Of a stretch of 64,000 bases of DNA, positions 22,101 through 33,640 are shown in pieces; positions within the stretch are counted from its first letter, which is position 1; each line of letters starts with the position of its first letter. A program made the position numbers and the translations under genes. Source of the DNA: Vigna angularis (lineage: Eukaryota; Streptophyta; Magnoliopsida; Fabales; Fabaceae); the NCBI RefSeq assembly GCF_016808095.1, contig NC_068976.1, positions 5,675,001 to 5,739,000 of the forward strand, given 5' to 3'. Under the pieces are notes generated by a model. It ran no database searches, was not told the DNA's origin, and saw only the letters and a list, made by a program, of their open reading frames with translations.

Positions 22101-24597
22101 TCAGAGATATCTTTCCACTTTACCCATCCCCCCATAGCATGCTCTCCCTCAAAAACTGGAATATCCACTCCCTCAAAAACTACAACCACAAATGAAATGC
22201 TTTGATACACAATAGTTACTCCACTTACACTTTTTCTGCTTCTCTCTTTCACGAATCTTTCAACAATCTTTTCCAACTATGCCACGTGTGAATCCTGTTG
22301 TGAAAGATGGTATTCCAAATTCAATTCCATTTGGGTCAATCTTGCTTCAAAAATTGTCTGGCAACTAAAGCCCGTTTCCTAAAGTCCCCTCCGATGATTC
22401 CACTCATGACTCCATCATTCTTGTACTCGTCATGTGTAGTAACCCACAAAGCCCAGATTGAGCTCTGATAGTTTATATAAACTAGACAGAAAACTCAAAA
22501 GAGGAATGAAACACTCAAGAAGGAAGTTGAGAATTTTTGTATGGAACTTTCAATTATACAAAAAAAGTTCACAAAGCACTACTGGTACTTTGAGGATCCA
22601 GTAACCTCAAACTAGCCAACTATTTTTCATATGCCTCCAAAACCAGAAAATACACATATATACAAACTATAACAAAATAAATACTAACAGACTTTTGCAA
22701 GTTGTTTGAATTTAAATCAATTAGATGTATTTTCCTTCACCCTTATTCTCTTCCTTCATAAACCTTTGTAATAGGAGGTTGTATCCTAACATGAGGTCTT
22801 CGGTTTACCTTTAGGGTGACCCAGATATCAAATTTTAGTTTTCTAACGTTAGGTGGTTTGAGATTTTCCGTTTAAGTATTTTGCACAGGTTGCCTTTGAG
22901 GTTTCCTTTTTCTCCCCTATCACTTCCTCTTTATGCATACCATCATGAGTTCAAGTGTTGGGGCTGCTACTTCATGGTCGGGAAATTCTACTACAACAGC
23001 CAACTGAAATTGTGCCTCCTCGAAAAATTTGCATTCTAAAATAGTGGCAAAAATGCTCCTGGAAGTGGGACTGATGTGGCCTGAAAGTATGGCATATATG
23101 TTAAAAGAGATGCCAGAAAATTTTGATGTAAATTTTGTCATGTGATCATAATCAGAGGGGTTTACTGCTTGAAGCATCACTTGGCAAGACCCAAAAAGGA
23201 TGGTGGTGTTTATAAATGTGTTACTAATGAAGTGAGAAAAGAACTGAATGTTTGATGAGGAGGATATAAAATTAGTGAAAATGTTTTATGATGTTTTGGG
23301 TTTGTAGAATAAATTAGTTAAGAGTTCAAGCATTAGTGACAAGGATGTAACAATTGAAAAATATATCGGAGGTCAAGTCATCTAAGTAACGTTTATTTAT
23401 TATAGGTTACTACTTCCTGCTGGTTTAAGTTATATTGCGTTTTCACTTATGATGTATTATGACTTGGTTTTCTTCCTATGATTCAAAACATCTGATGTAA
23501 CCTCTTCGTGATCCTAAGTACAATCTCAAGTTTGACAACCATGATATAAATAACATACAATCAATTGCTGTAGCTAACTGCTATCCGCCATAATAAATCT
23601 TACAATAGCCATCTCCTAAGCCAATCTTCCAAATATTCTTAAACATTTCAAAGCAAAGCAACAAACAAAAATTAGACAACCAAAGACGAAACAAGTTCAG
23701 CAACCCAGTCATCGAGATTCCAGATAGGGAAAAAACGAAAAATCTGAACAAATTAAACTCCCACAGCAGCTATTGTTAATAGGAATTGCAGCATAAGGAA
23801 CGAACCAATTAACTAAGGAAATAATATTAACACGACAAAGCAAAAGGAGTGGCAACAAAACTTCACTTTCTAGAGTATCACAACGAAGAAAGCGTCCAAA
23901 CGGGGCAATCATGACGAAAACAAGGTCTAAATGTGCATCGCAGAGAAAATGATTGGTGTTCACGCACAAGTGCAGAATGATTGGTGTTCACGCACAAGTG
24001 CAGAATGATTGGTGTTCACGCACAAGCATCGAGGACCCAATATAAAAAAGTCAAGGATTCTACAATTTCCAGTTAGACGTATGTTTTGAAAAGCATCTTT
24101 TCTGGAGAACAGTAGCTTATTTATTAAAAGCCCTCTCAGCACATTCGATAAAAAAAATCACATTATTTTTCACCAAAAATAATTAACCAACATACAGAAT
24201 CTTAAATTTAACAACCTAATCTCGGCAAATGTTTCATATCCGAATCTCAATTTCAGCAAAACTCACCGGCGGAGTGATCCTATATTCTGGCTTTATAAAA
24301 ACTCTAATACCCAATCCCGCTGCAGATTAAAAACAGAAAAAGTCAACACAACCAATCAATAGAATGAATTTGAGTATTCAATGCATGTACTAAACTCTCT
24401 TATTTCTCTGATTGGAAATATTGAAAGATGGGAGACAGTTGTAACTTACGAGAAGAGGAAGGAGGAGAAGAGTGGTGCGGGTGGGAGGGGCGTGCGGCGG
24501 CGTGGCCGTGAGAGGCGATCTTAGGGTACATTTGGTGGGAGGATGGAGAAGATGAAGAGTTGTAGAGTGGAGGTTCGGTCCTGAAATCGTAGTCCAT
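19125..24597 (-). CDS. UBA-domain protein, five exons, 200 residues (only intact host gene)
   Basis: Minus-strand exons are 24597-24450, 24319-24267, 20484-20320, 20129-20028 and 19259-19125. All are bounded by GT-AG sites and together give 603 coding bases with no stop until the end. The start ATG (24597) gives [17 protein letters not shown]. The N-terminus is low-complexity, rich in Ser, His and Pro. Exon 2 encodes [17 protein letters not shown]. Exon 3 holds [19 protein letters not shown]. Exon 4 holds a UBA-like helical segment ([19 protein letters not shown]), and exon 5 a second ([20 protein letters not shown]) with the MGF loop typical of ubiquitin-associated domains. This layout matches a plant family annotated only as UBA/TS-N domain proteins (Arabidopsis At1g04850-like, from memory). 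Such domains usually bind ubiquitin; the cellular role is not evident here. Introns 1, 3 and 4 are short. Intron 2 (3.8 kb) has absorbed retrotransposons. Confidence 0.85.
19356..19421. repeat. 33-bp tandem duplication in intron 4 of the UBA gene
   Basis: GTAGGAAATAAGTTCCAAAA and the bases after it occur at 19356 and again 33 bases later, identical. Intronic and without coding meaning. Confidence 0.9.
20764..21130 (+). mobile_element. LTR-like fragment in intron 2 of the UBA gene
   Basis: Begins TGTGATGGGGCCCAAATGGG and continues with a purine-rich leader, then TTGTATTTTCTTATTTTGCA and AATAAATCTTAG, a U3-R-U5-like order. It directly precedes a plus-strand gypsy reverse transcriptase fragment, so it is probably the 5' LTR of an internally deleted element. 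Confidence 0.45.
21148..21670 (+). pseudogene. Ty3/gypsy reverse transcriptase fragment, broken
   Basis: Translation shows RT blocks in order: [75 protein letters not shown] and, after more stops, VEYLGH. The catalytic YDD box reads YD and is followed by I, and frameshifts and stops occur throughout. Only the palm/finger part is present; RNase H and integrase are absent. It lies antisense within an intron of the UBA gene. Confidence 0.8.
21740..22480 (-). pseudogene. Gypsy gag remnant with primer-site-like start, minus strand
   Basis: On the minus strand CTATCAGAGCTCAATCTGGG at about 22475 resembles a methionine-initiator primer site (TGGTATCAGAGC). Downstream, across several stops, the gag-like order [36 protein letters not shown] and FQWGE can be read, as in the retrotransposon gag domain. 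Decayed, and opposite in orientation to the neighbouring RT fragment, so the two are separate or rearranged insertions. Confidence 0.55.
22481..22800 (-). mobile_element. Probable LTR portion for the minus-strand gag remnant
   Basis: AT-rich sequence directly upstream of the primer-site-like motif, ending on the minus strand at GTTTATATAAACTATCAGAG. Position, rather than any matched second LTR, supports the call. Confidence 0.3.
22801..23947. other. Unassigned intron sequence with possible old coding remnant
   Basis: At 22940-23380 the plus strand shows short protein-like runs ([46 protein letters not shown]) interrupted by stops. No family was recognised. The remainder is ordinary intron DNA. 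Confidence 0.3.
23948..24031. repeat. 28-bp tandem repeat, three copies
   Basis: AATGATTGGTGTTCACGCAC repeats every 28 bases at 23948, 23976 and 24004, the last unit diverging at its end. It lies in intron 2 of the UBA gene, about 240 bases from exon 2. Confidence 0.95.
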
Positions 24598-25239
24598 CAC
24601 CTACGGGAAAACGATTTAATTTTCTGGAAGCGTAACGTGAGCCAAGTGATCCGTCAAATAGTTGCCAACACCGCGTAGGACAGAAAAATACCCAAACCAT
24701 TAATCCTTCTTGAATAGCATTTTAATCATGACAAATTCTAAATAACTATTTTATAAATGAATAATGATTTGTTCACAACCTCTTTTAATTAACAGCTAAG
24801 TAAAAGTTTCTTCTTAAACAATAAAATATTCTTTCGAATATTATCAGTATCAGTACTAAATTTTCCATTAATAATTTCAAAATTATTAAAATATTGAGTA
24901 AAAGAATAAGACTTAACCAAAAGTAAATAAAATTAAAAATACTAAAATAGAAAATTTGAAAACAAAAAAAAAATAACAAAGAAATAAATTTGATAGAGAT
25001 TAAGAAATATTTGGAGCTTCACAAGAAAAAGTATTTTGCTTTTCTTATAGGCTAAGTTATTGATAAGTAAGAATTTTTTATGTTGTGTTGCTACATATCT
25101 ACTTTCAATTGTCTTTTAAATTTCCAAAATACTCAGTTTGGTCAACGTCGTGAGAAATAAATTAGAAGCTCAATTTATTTTTCTTTTTCATAAACACTTC
25201 ATTCAACCATAATGTTATAGTTTCATTTGACTTGCAAGA
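24598..25239. promoter_or_regulatory. Upstream region of the UBA gene
   Basis: The promoter and 5' leader of the minus-strand UBA gene must lie just above 24597. About 100 bases are less AT-rich (24600-24700), then the sequence is strongly AT-rich. No convincing TATA box can be singled out. Confidence 0.3.
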
Positions 25240-25660
25240 AAAAGGTACATCAAAGTGAATAAAAAACAAAAAACGAATACAAACATATACAGAAAATGAA
25301 TAGTTGCAATTTGGTTCTAGAAGATGGGGATTGAATAAACCCTGTAAATATTTTTAACCTTTTGTTCATATATAGAAAATACAATAGTAAGTAAAAACAA
25401 TAAATACACAAACATAATTTATATTGGTTCATCTAAGATCAAGGTTATGTCCAATCTATTAAGTATTATGTTTACATTTTCTTAATCAAATATATCAATT
25501 TGATTATAATGAGTATATAGACTTTTTCAAAATCATGAGTATCAACATTTATAAGTATATCAAGTATTAATCTCTCCATGTCTTACAAGTATAAATCTTT
25601 TCAAGTATCTTACAAGTGTCAACCTCTTTAGGTATTACAAGTTTAGCCTCTTCAAGTATA
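25240..25660 (-). mobile_element. Diverged copia-type LTR fragment
   Basis: TATATTGGTTCATCTAAGAT at about 25420 and later TCAAGTAT repeats resemble, at low identity, the TATACTGGTTCACTCAACAT part of the minus-strand copia LTR at 47.1-48.7 kb. Weak call. Confidence 0.3.
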
Positions 25661-25675
25661 TCTCCTTAATTTCAT

Positions 25676-25930
25676 GATGAGTGTGTATTTATACTCTCAT
25701 TTAGCCTTTCGGTTTCTTAATTACTTTTTGTGCTTAAAATGTTATTTTAATTAGGATTTATTTTAAGATAGTTAAATGAGCTTCAGATATAAAAATATTT
25801 TAAAAATAGTTTTAGTTGCATAAATGTTCTTTTGATACTCTAAAGTGTTTTGATGCAGCTAAAGTTAAGTTTAAGTTCATGGATGAAATAAGATACAACA
25901 AATCAAGAGCTAAAATTTGTTCTCCTTTCA
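25676..25930 (+). mobile_element. 5' fragment of a gypsy LTR (same family as 48.7-50.1 kb)
   Basis: From TGATGAGTGTGTATTTATAC to about 25930 the order of motifs (TTTTTGTGCTTAAA, TTAGGATTTATT, TTTTAGTTGCATAAATGTTC, AAGTTCATGG) parallels 48703-48960. It is truncated by the next element. Confidence 0.55.
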
Positions 25931-26015
25931 TCTAAGAGTAGCCAAGAGCTAAAAGAAGAAATGATAGACCTCACTACAAATGAGAGTAAGTTCTTCTTAA
26001 GGGAAATTTAGTATG

Positions 26016-26340
26016 AAGAAAAGGTTGAAATACTCTTGAGTGAAAAGAGAAAAAGAGAGATAGAAAGAAGAAGGGAAGAGAAACTCAAACTTTCGAACAA
26101 AGAGTTGAGAGAAATATTAAAGAAAGAGCAAGAGCAAGAAGCTGAGAACAAACAATATAAAAGAAGACTCAAAGAAGAAAGAGAAAAAAGGAGAAAGAAA
26201 TAAGAGCGATAGAGGAGGAGGAAAAAAGAAACTAGTATGAAAAGAAAAGGATAAGACAAAGAAATGAGAAAGAAAAGAGGGAAAAAGAAGAGAATGTGAG
26301 AAGAGAAGAAGAAGAAGTGTTACTAAAGGCACTTACCACT
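26016..26340 (+). pseudogene. Purine-rich, Glu/Lys/Arg-rich coding remnant
   Basis: The plus strand reads as a charged coiled-coil-like stretch (KREIERRREEKLKLSNKELR, then KKEQEQEAENKQYKRRLKEE) with later stops. It lies just before the 3' part of an LTR retrotransposon and may be part of that element's coding region. The opposite-strand Phe/Leu/Ser-rich open frames are shadows. Confidence 0.4.
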
Positions 26341-27600
26341 CCCTCAATAATTGTTGAAACCAAGATGATATAGGAAGTATTCCAATCTTTGAAATTTTCT
26401 CAATTTATCATTAAACCATCTTTCATATTTCCAACATTTTCACTTTCCATTATTTTAAACATCTCAAATTTTCCAAAATCACACTTTAAGTTAATGTTGT
26501 CACCTAGGTTATAATTAACTTAAAGTGGACAAAAACACTATTGGAAAGTAGGCCTTGAAAACTCTCAAGGAAACTCTTTCAAAATTAACATAACGTCTCC
26601 TTTTAGTCTTTCATTAAGATATATTTTGCTTATGAAACAAAAGTTGATTAAAATTTTGTTTGGTGATTATTGTAGATAGATCTTTGATCCTAAAGGAATT
26701 ATACACAAGTTGACCAATAATAAGAAAAAGGTCTTGTCATGAAGCAACATGAAGATTTTAGGACAAATCCTTTTCAAGAGGGAAAGGATGATGACATACC
26801 CCTTATCAATGCGAAGCACACTCAAGAGGAGTTTAAGCAATTTGTGGAAGGTGTGCCCAAGCTCTTATCATCACAAGCCACCAATGAATTCTTAGTAGAG
26901 TAGGTTTATTTTGGACCTTATAGTATGAGCCTAGTAGTATAGGGTTTTCTTTTAAGCCTTGTATAATGGGCCAAGTAGTCTAGGTTTTCTTTTTAGCCTT
27001 GTATTTGGGCTTGTGGTTATAATGTAAGGTTTTGGGCTTAAAGGAGATGGGCCTTAAGGAGATGCATGGATCTAGTGTAAAAACCCTAGCTTGGAGCACA
27101 AACCATTCTAGAAGTTTATGGGCCCTTAGCTAGTGTGGTTTTCAAGTTTCTCTATTTTGTGAGACACATGATCTTTCCATGTGACATGTTCATAATGGAA
27201 GGATTGATGGGCATGTGTCATGCTCTGAATTAGTGGCCATGTGTCCTCCTCCTAATGGAGAGGGTTTTGCCTTGATCTCTAACTTTGTAGAATTAAGGTT
27301 TTGCTTCTCCATTTTGTGAGACACCTATATGGTTACCTAAGCTTATAAATAGAGGTGTCTACCTCATGTAAAAAACACCTATGAATTTGAGTAAAGTTAT
27401 GTTATCAATTGATGAAATTTGTCACAAGGCCACAATAGGGTTCTCATTCTTGTATTTAGTGAGCCATTGATGCACATTAGCACTTGTAATTTTATATAAT
27501 CACTACCCAAAGCATTATATTAGGAAATCAAAGGTATTTGAGCTTGTAAACTGCTTGATGGTCAATTTATAATTTAAGATATCTTTTTCATTAATCCTTT
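26340..27600 (+). mobile_element. 3' end and LTR of a retrotransposon (family repeated at 55.4-57.0 kb, minus)
   Basis: The order of blocks (FQSLKFSQFIIKPSF-like coding tail, TCATGAAGCAACATGAAGAT, GATGATGACATACCCCTTAT, then an LTR with GTTTTGGGCTT and GGAGATGCATGGATCTAG, then CTTATAAATAGAGGTGTCTA) is mirrored on the minus strand at 55.4-56.3 kb. The CTTATAAATAGAGG at about 27342 is a good TATA box for the LTR promoter. The rest of the element is missing upstream. Confidence 0.65.
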
Positions 27601-28180
27601 TCAAACACTAAAAGCATAATTAGTTTATCATATTTTTTTTTATTAGAAAAAATCTCACATCAATTATATTACACACATATTTGATTGTTTAGTTCAAATT
27701 CTACTCCTAGCTTTAAGCAATAACAACCTTGTAATTTTTGTAAGTTGTGTGATGAAAGTCAAAAAATGAAGTGGTCATAGTTTGAACAAACTTATTATGC
27801 AATTATAAGCATAAATGTGCCTTGAAAGCAACTATTCACTAGGATAATTTTAATATAATTTGAATTGGGTCCATCCCTTTTGTTTACAACTTCCTTCAGG
27901 GCCATAATAAAGTTGTAAAGGGTGACCTTAGTACTTTTCTTAATAAGGCTATTCATTATATTCATCGAGGACCATGGTTTGAAGTCTAGAAGAACTATGC
28001 TTTTTCTAACCTTTAGCTAAAAGAAAGGGATGACATTCAAACACAGTCTTTTCATTCTTATTTTATGTTTTCTTCATTTGAGTATACAACCTTGTTGATA
28101 TTTTATTATCATTATTTTTACGATTTGTGATTGTTTATGCGATTTTTACTTTTCTAATTTTGAATATATTTTTCTAATGC
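27601..28180. other. Unassigned AT-rich DNA
   Basis: No gene or clear repeat found; probably decayed retrotransposon sequence. Confidence 0.4.
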
Positions 28181-28445
28181 ATTGTCTTTTCTCGTGTTCC
28201 TTTGTTGTACAAATTTGAAGTTGGATTTTTGGGTTGCTTGGCTGGTACAAATTTGTAGTGAGGGAAAAATTTTGTATGCCTTTGTAGCTCAAACGCTTGT
28301 GAGAGGAAGAACCCATGTTCAGATAAGGGAATGCTTCCCCCAACCATTAAATGAAAGGCTCGACGAAGGGAGATGCGGTAGGGAAGGAAAATGCTTTCGG
28401 AGATCGAGATCTTTTTTGTTTTTCATTGAAAACGAAGAAGGCCTA

Positions 28446-28637
28446 CGATGTGTGTTATTTGAAGAGAACACGCATTTTCGACTACAATGGTATGATTATT
28501 AGGCCCTCCCCTCATTCCGCCCACTGGTCTATTGGAATAAAAGCCTTCGGGCTTTGTTTGCCCTTTTTTTCATCGGCTTGGGAAAACATTGGTCGTGCCA
28601 ATGTTGTTTTTCCAGAACCCGGAAGGGAATAAAGGAA
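28446..28637 (+). repeat. First copy of a duplicated, GC-richer segment
   Basis: From ATGTGTGTTATTTGAAGAG through GGCCCTCCCCTCATTCCGCC to CCGGAAGGGAATAAAGGAAT this block is about 80% identical to 30376-30566. Its base composition is unlike the surrounding AT-rich DNA. The origin is not recognised; an organellar piece or a transposon part are both possible. Confidence 0.7.
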
Positions 28638-28639
28638 TT

Positions 28640-30375
28640 GACTCTCCATAGCTAAAGTCTATCCTAATGAAATTGATATTGAAGATGAAGTAACAAATAA
28701 AAGACTGTGAAATAATTATAATGAAATAAACTAATTTCACTACTTTTTCAAAATAGATTCATCATCAGTTATCCACATACTATTGTTTTAGAATTTCAAA
28801 TTAATTAAAGTACATTTTTAATTAATTTGAGGGTGATCTTACATTTAACTAAAGTAGATTCTCAATTAAAAGCAATACCTTTCTAGATTATTCACAATAA
28901 ATTCAACCAAAGTACATTCTTAATTAAATCTTATCATGTTTAATCATGTCTATTCTTTTATCTCCTAACCAAATTAAAAGTTAATTAATCAAAGTACAAT
29001 CTTGACTAATTATTGTTGAAGTTTTTACCACTAATCAAAGTATATTCTCAATTGGTAACAAAAACGCATTTAATCATATGAAAGTTTCTAACTTCAATCA
29101 AAGTACATTCTCAATCAAATTAGAAACCCTTAAACTCATATGATTAACATGCATATAGATTAAAACACCTCGTGATCTAAAAATCATTACTTTTGATGTG
29201 GTTGAGAGATAAAAGACATAGAAGAAAGATAACCCAAATCAATAATAAAAAGAAATAAAGACATTATTTCAACTTAACCTTAGAATTCATAATGAAATTA
29301 CACTGGAATAGCCTTATAAGCTTAGCCCTTCATGAATGGAGTGGAATACATGATGAAAATAAAAGTGAAAGGAGTGGTGAATGATTGCTTCTGAGAGTTC
29401 TTAATGTCCTTTCTACTTCCCTTGGTTCTCATTTATATATAACTTGATTAGCCTTGGATTCTATCTGTTTTGTTAATAAAAAGTTGTATCTTATACAATA
29501 ATATCTTCCAAATAATTAACATATTTAGACAATTTAAAAATATTTGGCAGATATTTTCTGTTGATATTTTCATATTTATTTATCTTGTAAAATATCTAGC
29601 AGATTTTTGGCAACAAATTTTTTTTCCCAAAATTGCATTTCAGTCCTACTTATTTTTCTAAAATTACAGAGAAATCCAGAAGTTATTAATATTTGCACTT
29701 TGGCCACTTGTTTGACCAGCTTTAATCAGAGTTGACCAAATGAGAGTTGTCTAATGGGGGACTGCCACATGGCAGATACCCTTTCCAACCAAAATCAGGG
29801 TTTCTATAGATGACATTTGTGTTTTGGTAGGGTTGAAGATGATGACGTGGCAACCTGTGGTTAGACAAAGTGGTATGTTAAGGATGAGTATGTGTGGCAT
29901 CACCTTATTGGTTTGATTTGTTAGTGATGGATTTCCATCTGGCAACATCTGAGTGAGTCTGATTTTGTGAGTGGTAGGAGGGGTGTGGAATAGGAAAATC
30001 AGGGTGTGTAGCAGAAAAAGCTAATTTTGTTTGGCTTATTGTTGAAAAAGGGAGTGTATTTGTGAAAGTTATGGGTGTAAGAGAAATTTTGTACATTCCT
30101 TTCCAGAATTTCCGATTTCGGACTTAGTTTGTAACTTGGAACAATTTAATTTCATACTTTGAATAAATCAAACTTAAATTTTAGTTGCACCAATAAACAT
30201 TAGAATACCCATAAATAATTTATGCAACTAAAAGTCCCTTTTTAAGCTCTTTTAATTTCCAAACTTTATAAGTCCACTTGTCACAAATATTATTCAGATC
30301 AATCATTTAAACTCAAGAATTTCATAAAAAATTTGAAATTAAATCTAAAATGTGAGCATAAATATGCATTTATCA
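28640..30375 (-). mobile_element. Gypsy LTR (minus), same family as 48.7-50.1 kb
   Basis: The minus strand starts TGATAAATGCATATTTATGC at 30375 and continues with TTTTAGTTGCATAAATTATT, a TATA-like TTATATATAAATGAG at about 29430, repeated variants of CAAAGTACATTCTCAATTA (28800-29130) and GATGAATCTATTTTGAAAAA. The same order occurs at 48.7-49.8 kb on the plus strand. No coding region is attached, so it is a solo or truncated LTR. It separates the two copies of the duplicated GC-richer segment. Confidence 0.6.
28800..29130. repeat. Degenerate repeats of CAAAGTACATTCTCAATTA
   Basis: At least six variants occur about 50-60 bases apart within the gypsy LTR. They are too diverged for a fixed period. 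Confidence 0.6.
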
Positions 30376-30720
30376 TGTGTGTTATCTGAAGGGAACACAC
30401 TTTTTCGACTGTGGTGGTATGATTGTCGGGCCCTCCTCGTTACGCCCACTAGTCTATTGGCATAGCAGCCTTCAGGCTTTGCTTGCCCTTTTTTTATTAG
30501 CTTGGGAAAGCATTGTTTGTGCCAGAGTTGTTTTTCTATAACCCGAAAGGGAAAGAAGGAATCAAATGCTCCATGGTTTCAAGAAAGAGGTGGTTGCAAA
30601 GGTGCTACTTTTGCGAGTGTTGTAATGAAGGAGGAGCTTTGGATTGAGTACAAGGAAGGAAAGAAAGGGGACACCATTGTTGCTAGCTTCTGCAAAACCT
30701 ACACCCAGATATAGGAAAAA
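30376..30720 (+). repeat. Second copy of the duplicated GC-richer segment, with coding-like tail
   Basis: 30376-30566 matches 28446-28637. Beyond the match a plus-strand frame reads KEELWIEYKEGKKGDTIVAS and stops at about 30714. I recognise no family. Confidence 0.55.
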
Positions 30721-31254
30721 GTAAATTTCTACTTTTTATTCCTTCTTCTTATTCTTTCACTACATCAATTCAAAATCAAATTTAACCTACTTTGAATCTT
30801 TTACAAATGTAGGTTATACCTTTAACTACTTAATTGTGTTTATTCTCTTAATACAACAAAAAGGAAGGGGTCCATGTAGTTGATGTGTCTGCCCCCTTCT
30901 TATGGGGAAGCAGGTTTGACATCTACTAAAAAAGATAGAATCTACTTTGTTAAGACAAAATAGTTTATGCGCCATGTTTTGAAATTTAAAAAACTAACAT
31001 TAAAACGGAATAATAATCTGAAAACAACTTAGGTTGAAAATACAAGACCTAGAACCAAAATCCTCAAACATAGAAAACCTACACAAAGACTTAGAACTAG
31101 AATCCATAACATAGAAAAGTTTAGGAAAGCACTTAGGATTTTAGGTAACAGAAAAACATCTAGGCTAAAACACCCAAATGCATGGCTAAACAATATTGTG
31201 CCTAAAGCGTCTAAGAGAGTTGAAGTAAAAAGCTTGATTTTTATCATACCTGAA
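30721..31254. other. No feature recognised
   Basis: AT-rich DNA. A stretch at 31030-31140 repeats short ACATAGAAAA / CTTAGAA motifs at low identity. Confidence 0.4.
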
Positions 31255-32903
31255 AGAGATATTCAACATAACTCTCGAAAACAAAACAGTCGAGACGATG
31301 TCTCTGACAAAATATATTAATAGACTTTAATTATTAAAATATAAAAAGAAAGTTGTAATAAGCTAAACGTTATCTATCTAAAAAGAGACAAAACCAAAAG
31401 AAGTGTTTACTTGACTAAACGATACCATGAGCTTAAACAATACTTCGTCCAACGATGAAGTCTCTATACAAAGCTTGATATCTTTAGAAAATAGCTTAAT
31501 TGCAAAAAGCTACCTAACAATAGAAAATCAAAAAGCACTTTGTTGTTCCAAGCAAGCATTAAATGACATTAATTGCTCAACGTTCAAAAAAAGTAAAAGT
31601 AATAAGAAAAAACATATATGTTGCATACACAATTTATTCTACTCTTTGCAAATAAGTTATTCTACACGCACCCATAGAGCTACAAATGAAATATCAAAAG
31701 TGGACGTTAGAGACAAAGGACATATTCATAGAATGTTCTTCATCTGAAGTCATACCTAAAAGGAATGTACAACCTACTTCAAGCAAAGTATTGAAAAAAC
31801 ATGTCTACTTTGACAAGTTGACTTACCTAATGGTTGTTGTACAAAGAAGAAAGAGAAAGCACAAGTATCAAGGCTAAAACTTCAGTCTAACAGATAAATA
31901 TTCATGAAGTCTTTAAATAGAAGAACTTTCGAAAGGAAAATCAAGAGGATAGCTTAAGAGGATAGTCAAGTGAGAAACTTACAACGAAACATCCATCCTA
32001 CAAGCATTGAAGAGAGAAGAAAACAAAGAGCTCAAGAAAAAGAATACATCTATGTTGAAGAAGAGAAAAGAGAAGAGAAGAGAAGAGAAAAAGAGAAAAA
32101 AAAAATCTCAAACTTCAATGTTGTATTACTTATTATTGTAAGAGAAAAGAGAGAAACATTTGCGAGTGTTTAGACTGCTTTGTATTGTAATCACATCCTC
32201 TCTACGAGAGATATAGTCTGAACTACTTGTAAGAAATCGTTGATTTCAATTCTAAAGAGAATTAAAATACTTACAGTTGAACTCAGTTTGAGTTGAGGAA
32301 TCTTAGCAGGGTTGCTAAGTACCAGAAGTGGTTCGAATACTCAAAGGAAATCTCGGCTAGGATTGCTGAGTACTAGGAGTAGTGCAAATACTTAAAGGAA
32401 ATCTTGGCTAGGGTTGCTGAGTACAAGGAGTGGTGTGAATACTCAGAAAATCTCGGCTAGGGTTGTTGAGTACTAGGAGTGGTGCTAATACTCAAAGACC
32501 AGGTGTGGTGCTAATACTCATTTGTGATCGTGTTAAGATTACATTGGAACTCTCTGCGGGGACACTGAACGTAGCTTAGTTGGAGCGAACTAGTATAAAA
32601 ACACTTGTGCAACTATCTCTTCTCTTATCTAAATGATCCTCTTAAAAAAACCTGTAGTTGTGCTTTACCTCTAAACACAAGAATCTTCCAATCTAAAACG
32701 TTTATTTTTCATAAAGGAAGTTCTTGCAAAACACTGCACGATATATTTTGAATAACACGTCAAAACCATTATCGTTTATTTAAATTTATCAAGTCGAACA
32801 TCTAAGCTTTTAAAATAAAATTTCAGAGCTCGATAATGTGCTATATCGGAAGGGTTGCAAAAGTAGTCCATTAAAACTATTCAACCCCCATTTTAGTGTT
32901 TTT
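31255..32903 (+). mobile_element. Copia LTR (SIRE/Maximus-like), plus strand
   Basis: The 3' half shows the order: a purine-rich block, TTGTGATCGTGTTAAGATTA, GAACGTAGCTTAGTTGGAGC, GAACTAGTATAAAAACACTT, then TAATGTGCTATATCGG and the end ATTCAACCCCCATTTTAGTG. The same order occurs at 53.8-55.4 kb and, in part, at 36.3-37.6 and 47.1-48.7 kb. The left boundary is approximate. Its last bases are cut by the LTR starting at 32904. Confidence 0.65.
32296..32520 (+). repeat. About 50-bp minisatellite in the copia LTR, four copies plus a partial
   Basis: Units start near 32301, 32351, 32402 and 32451, each with a CTCGGCTAGGGTTGCTGAGT variant followed by GAGTGGTGCTAATACTC-like sequence. A shorter partial unit follows at about 32490. 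Confidence 0.9.
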
Positions 32904-33396
32904 TGTAACACCCAAATATTTTAAAGGGTATTACTGATAGTAGAGACTAAATTAATTCGATATCTCATATAAACAATCAAACTTTATTTCAATTACTCCA
33001 AAGTACAATACCAAACTTACAAACTTTAAACAATATAGTATTCACCGTTGACATTTCAACTTTTAAATTTTACACAACATAATCCTCCCAATACAAATTT
33101 ATTCTTTTTACAAAAATCCATGAAAGGTTTTCCCCGCATCTCTCTCATCTCTAAGCTTTTTCAACCACATCTGCAACATTATCTAATCACATATAACATG
33201 AGTTATATGATCATAGCATAAACAAATAAGGGTAAGCCAACCATATCAAATCAATCATTAAACTTGTAATAAGCATAGTTTAATCATTTATTTCTACAAT
33301 TACTCAAATATTATTACCCCGATGTCATTAATTCATCATTATCAAAATCATCTTCCTCAATTTCATAAACCTTACAATTTATACTATGCTTACTCA

Positions 33397-33640
33397 CGAA
33401 GCCTTATGGTCAGACCGCTCTCTGCCTGCTTCCTTAAGCCTCACCTGTATACTATGTTTTACTCTCTGAAGCCTTATGGTCAGACCGCTCTCTGCCTGCT
33501 TCTATAAAACTTATGAACCACATATTTATGTCAAAGCCTTATGGTCAGACCACTTGCTGCCTGCTTTCATTAACCTCAGGTGTTACTTTGTTCATACCAA
33601 GCTCTCATGGTATAACCGAACATACTACTTCCCGTAGGAA
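33397..33640. repeat. 65-70-bp repeat with hairpin core, three copies plus a weak fourth
   Basis: The core GAAGCCTTATGGTCAGACC with a matching GCCTGCTTC lies at 33398 and 33468. The third copy at 33533 has AAAGCC and GCCTGCTTT. The arms (GAAGC/GCTTC and AAAGC/GCTTT) stay complementary. The inner GGTC-A-GACC is also self-complementary. A weaker copy lies near 33600. Confidence 0.85.

Noticed and set aside
26008..26332. Minus-strand Phe/Leu/Ser-rich open frames resembling membrane proteins
   Set aside because: Shadows of a purine-rich charged coding remnant on the plus strand.
28182..28632. 106- and 93-codon plus-strand open frames as a host gene
   Set aside because: No recognised motif, overlapping frames, and the segment is part of a diverged duplication; called a repeat instead.
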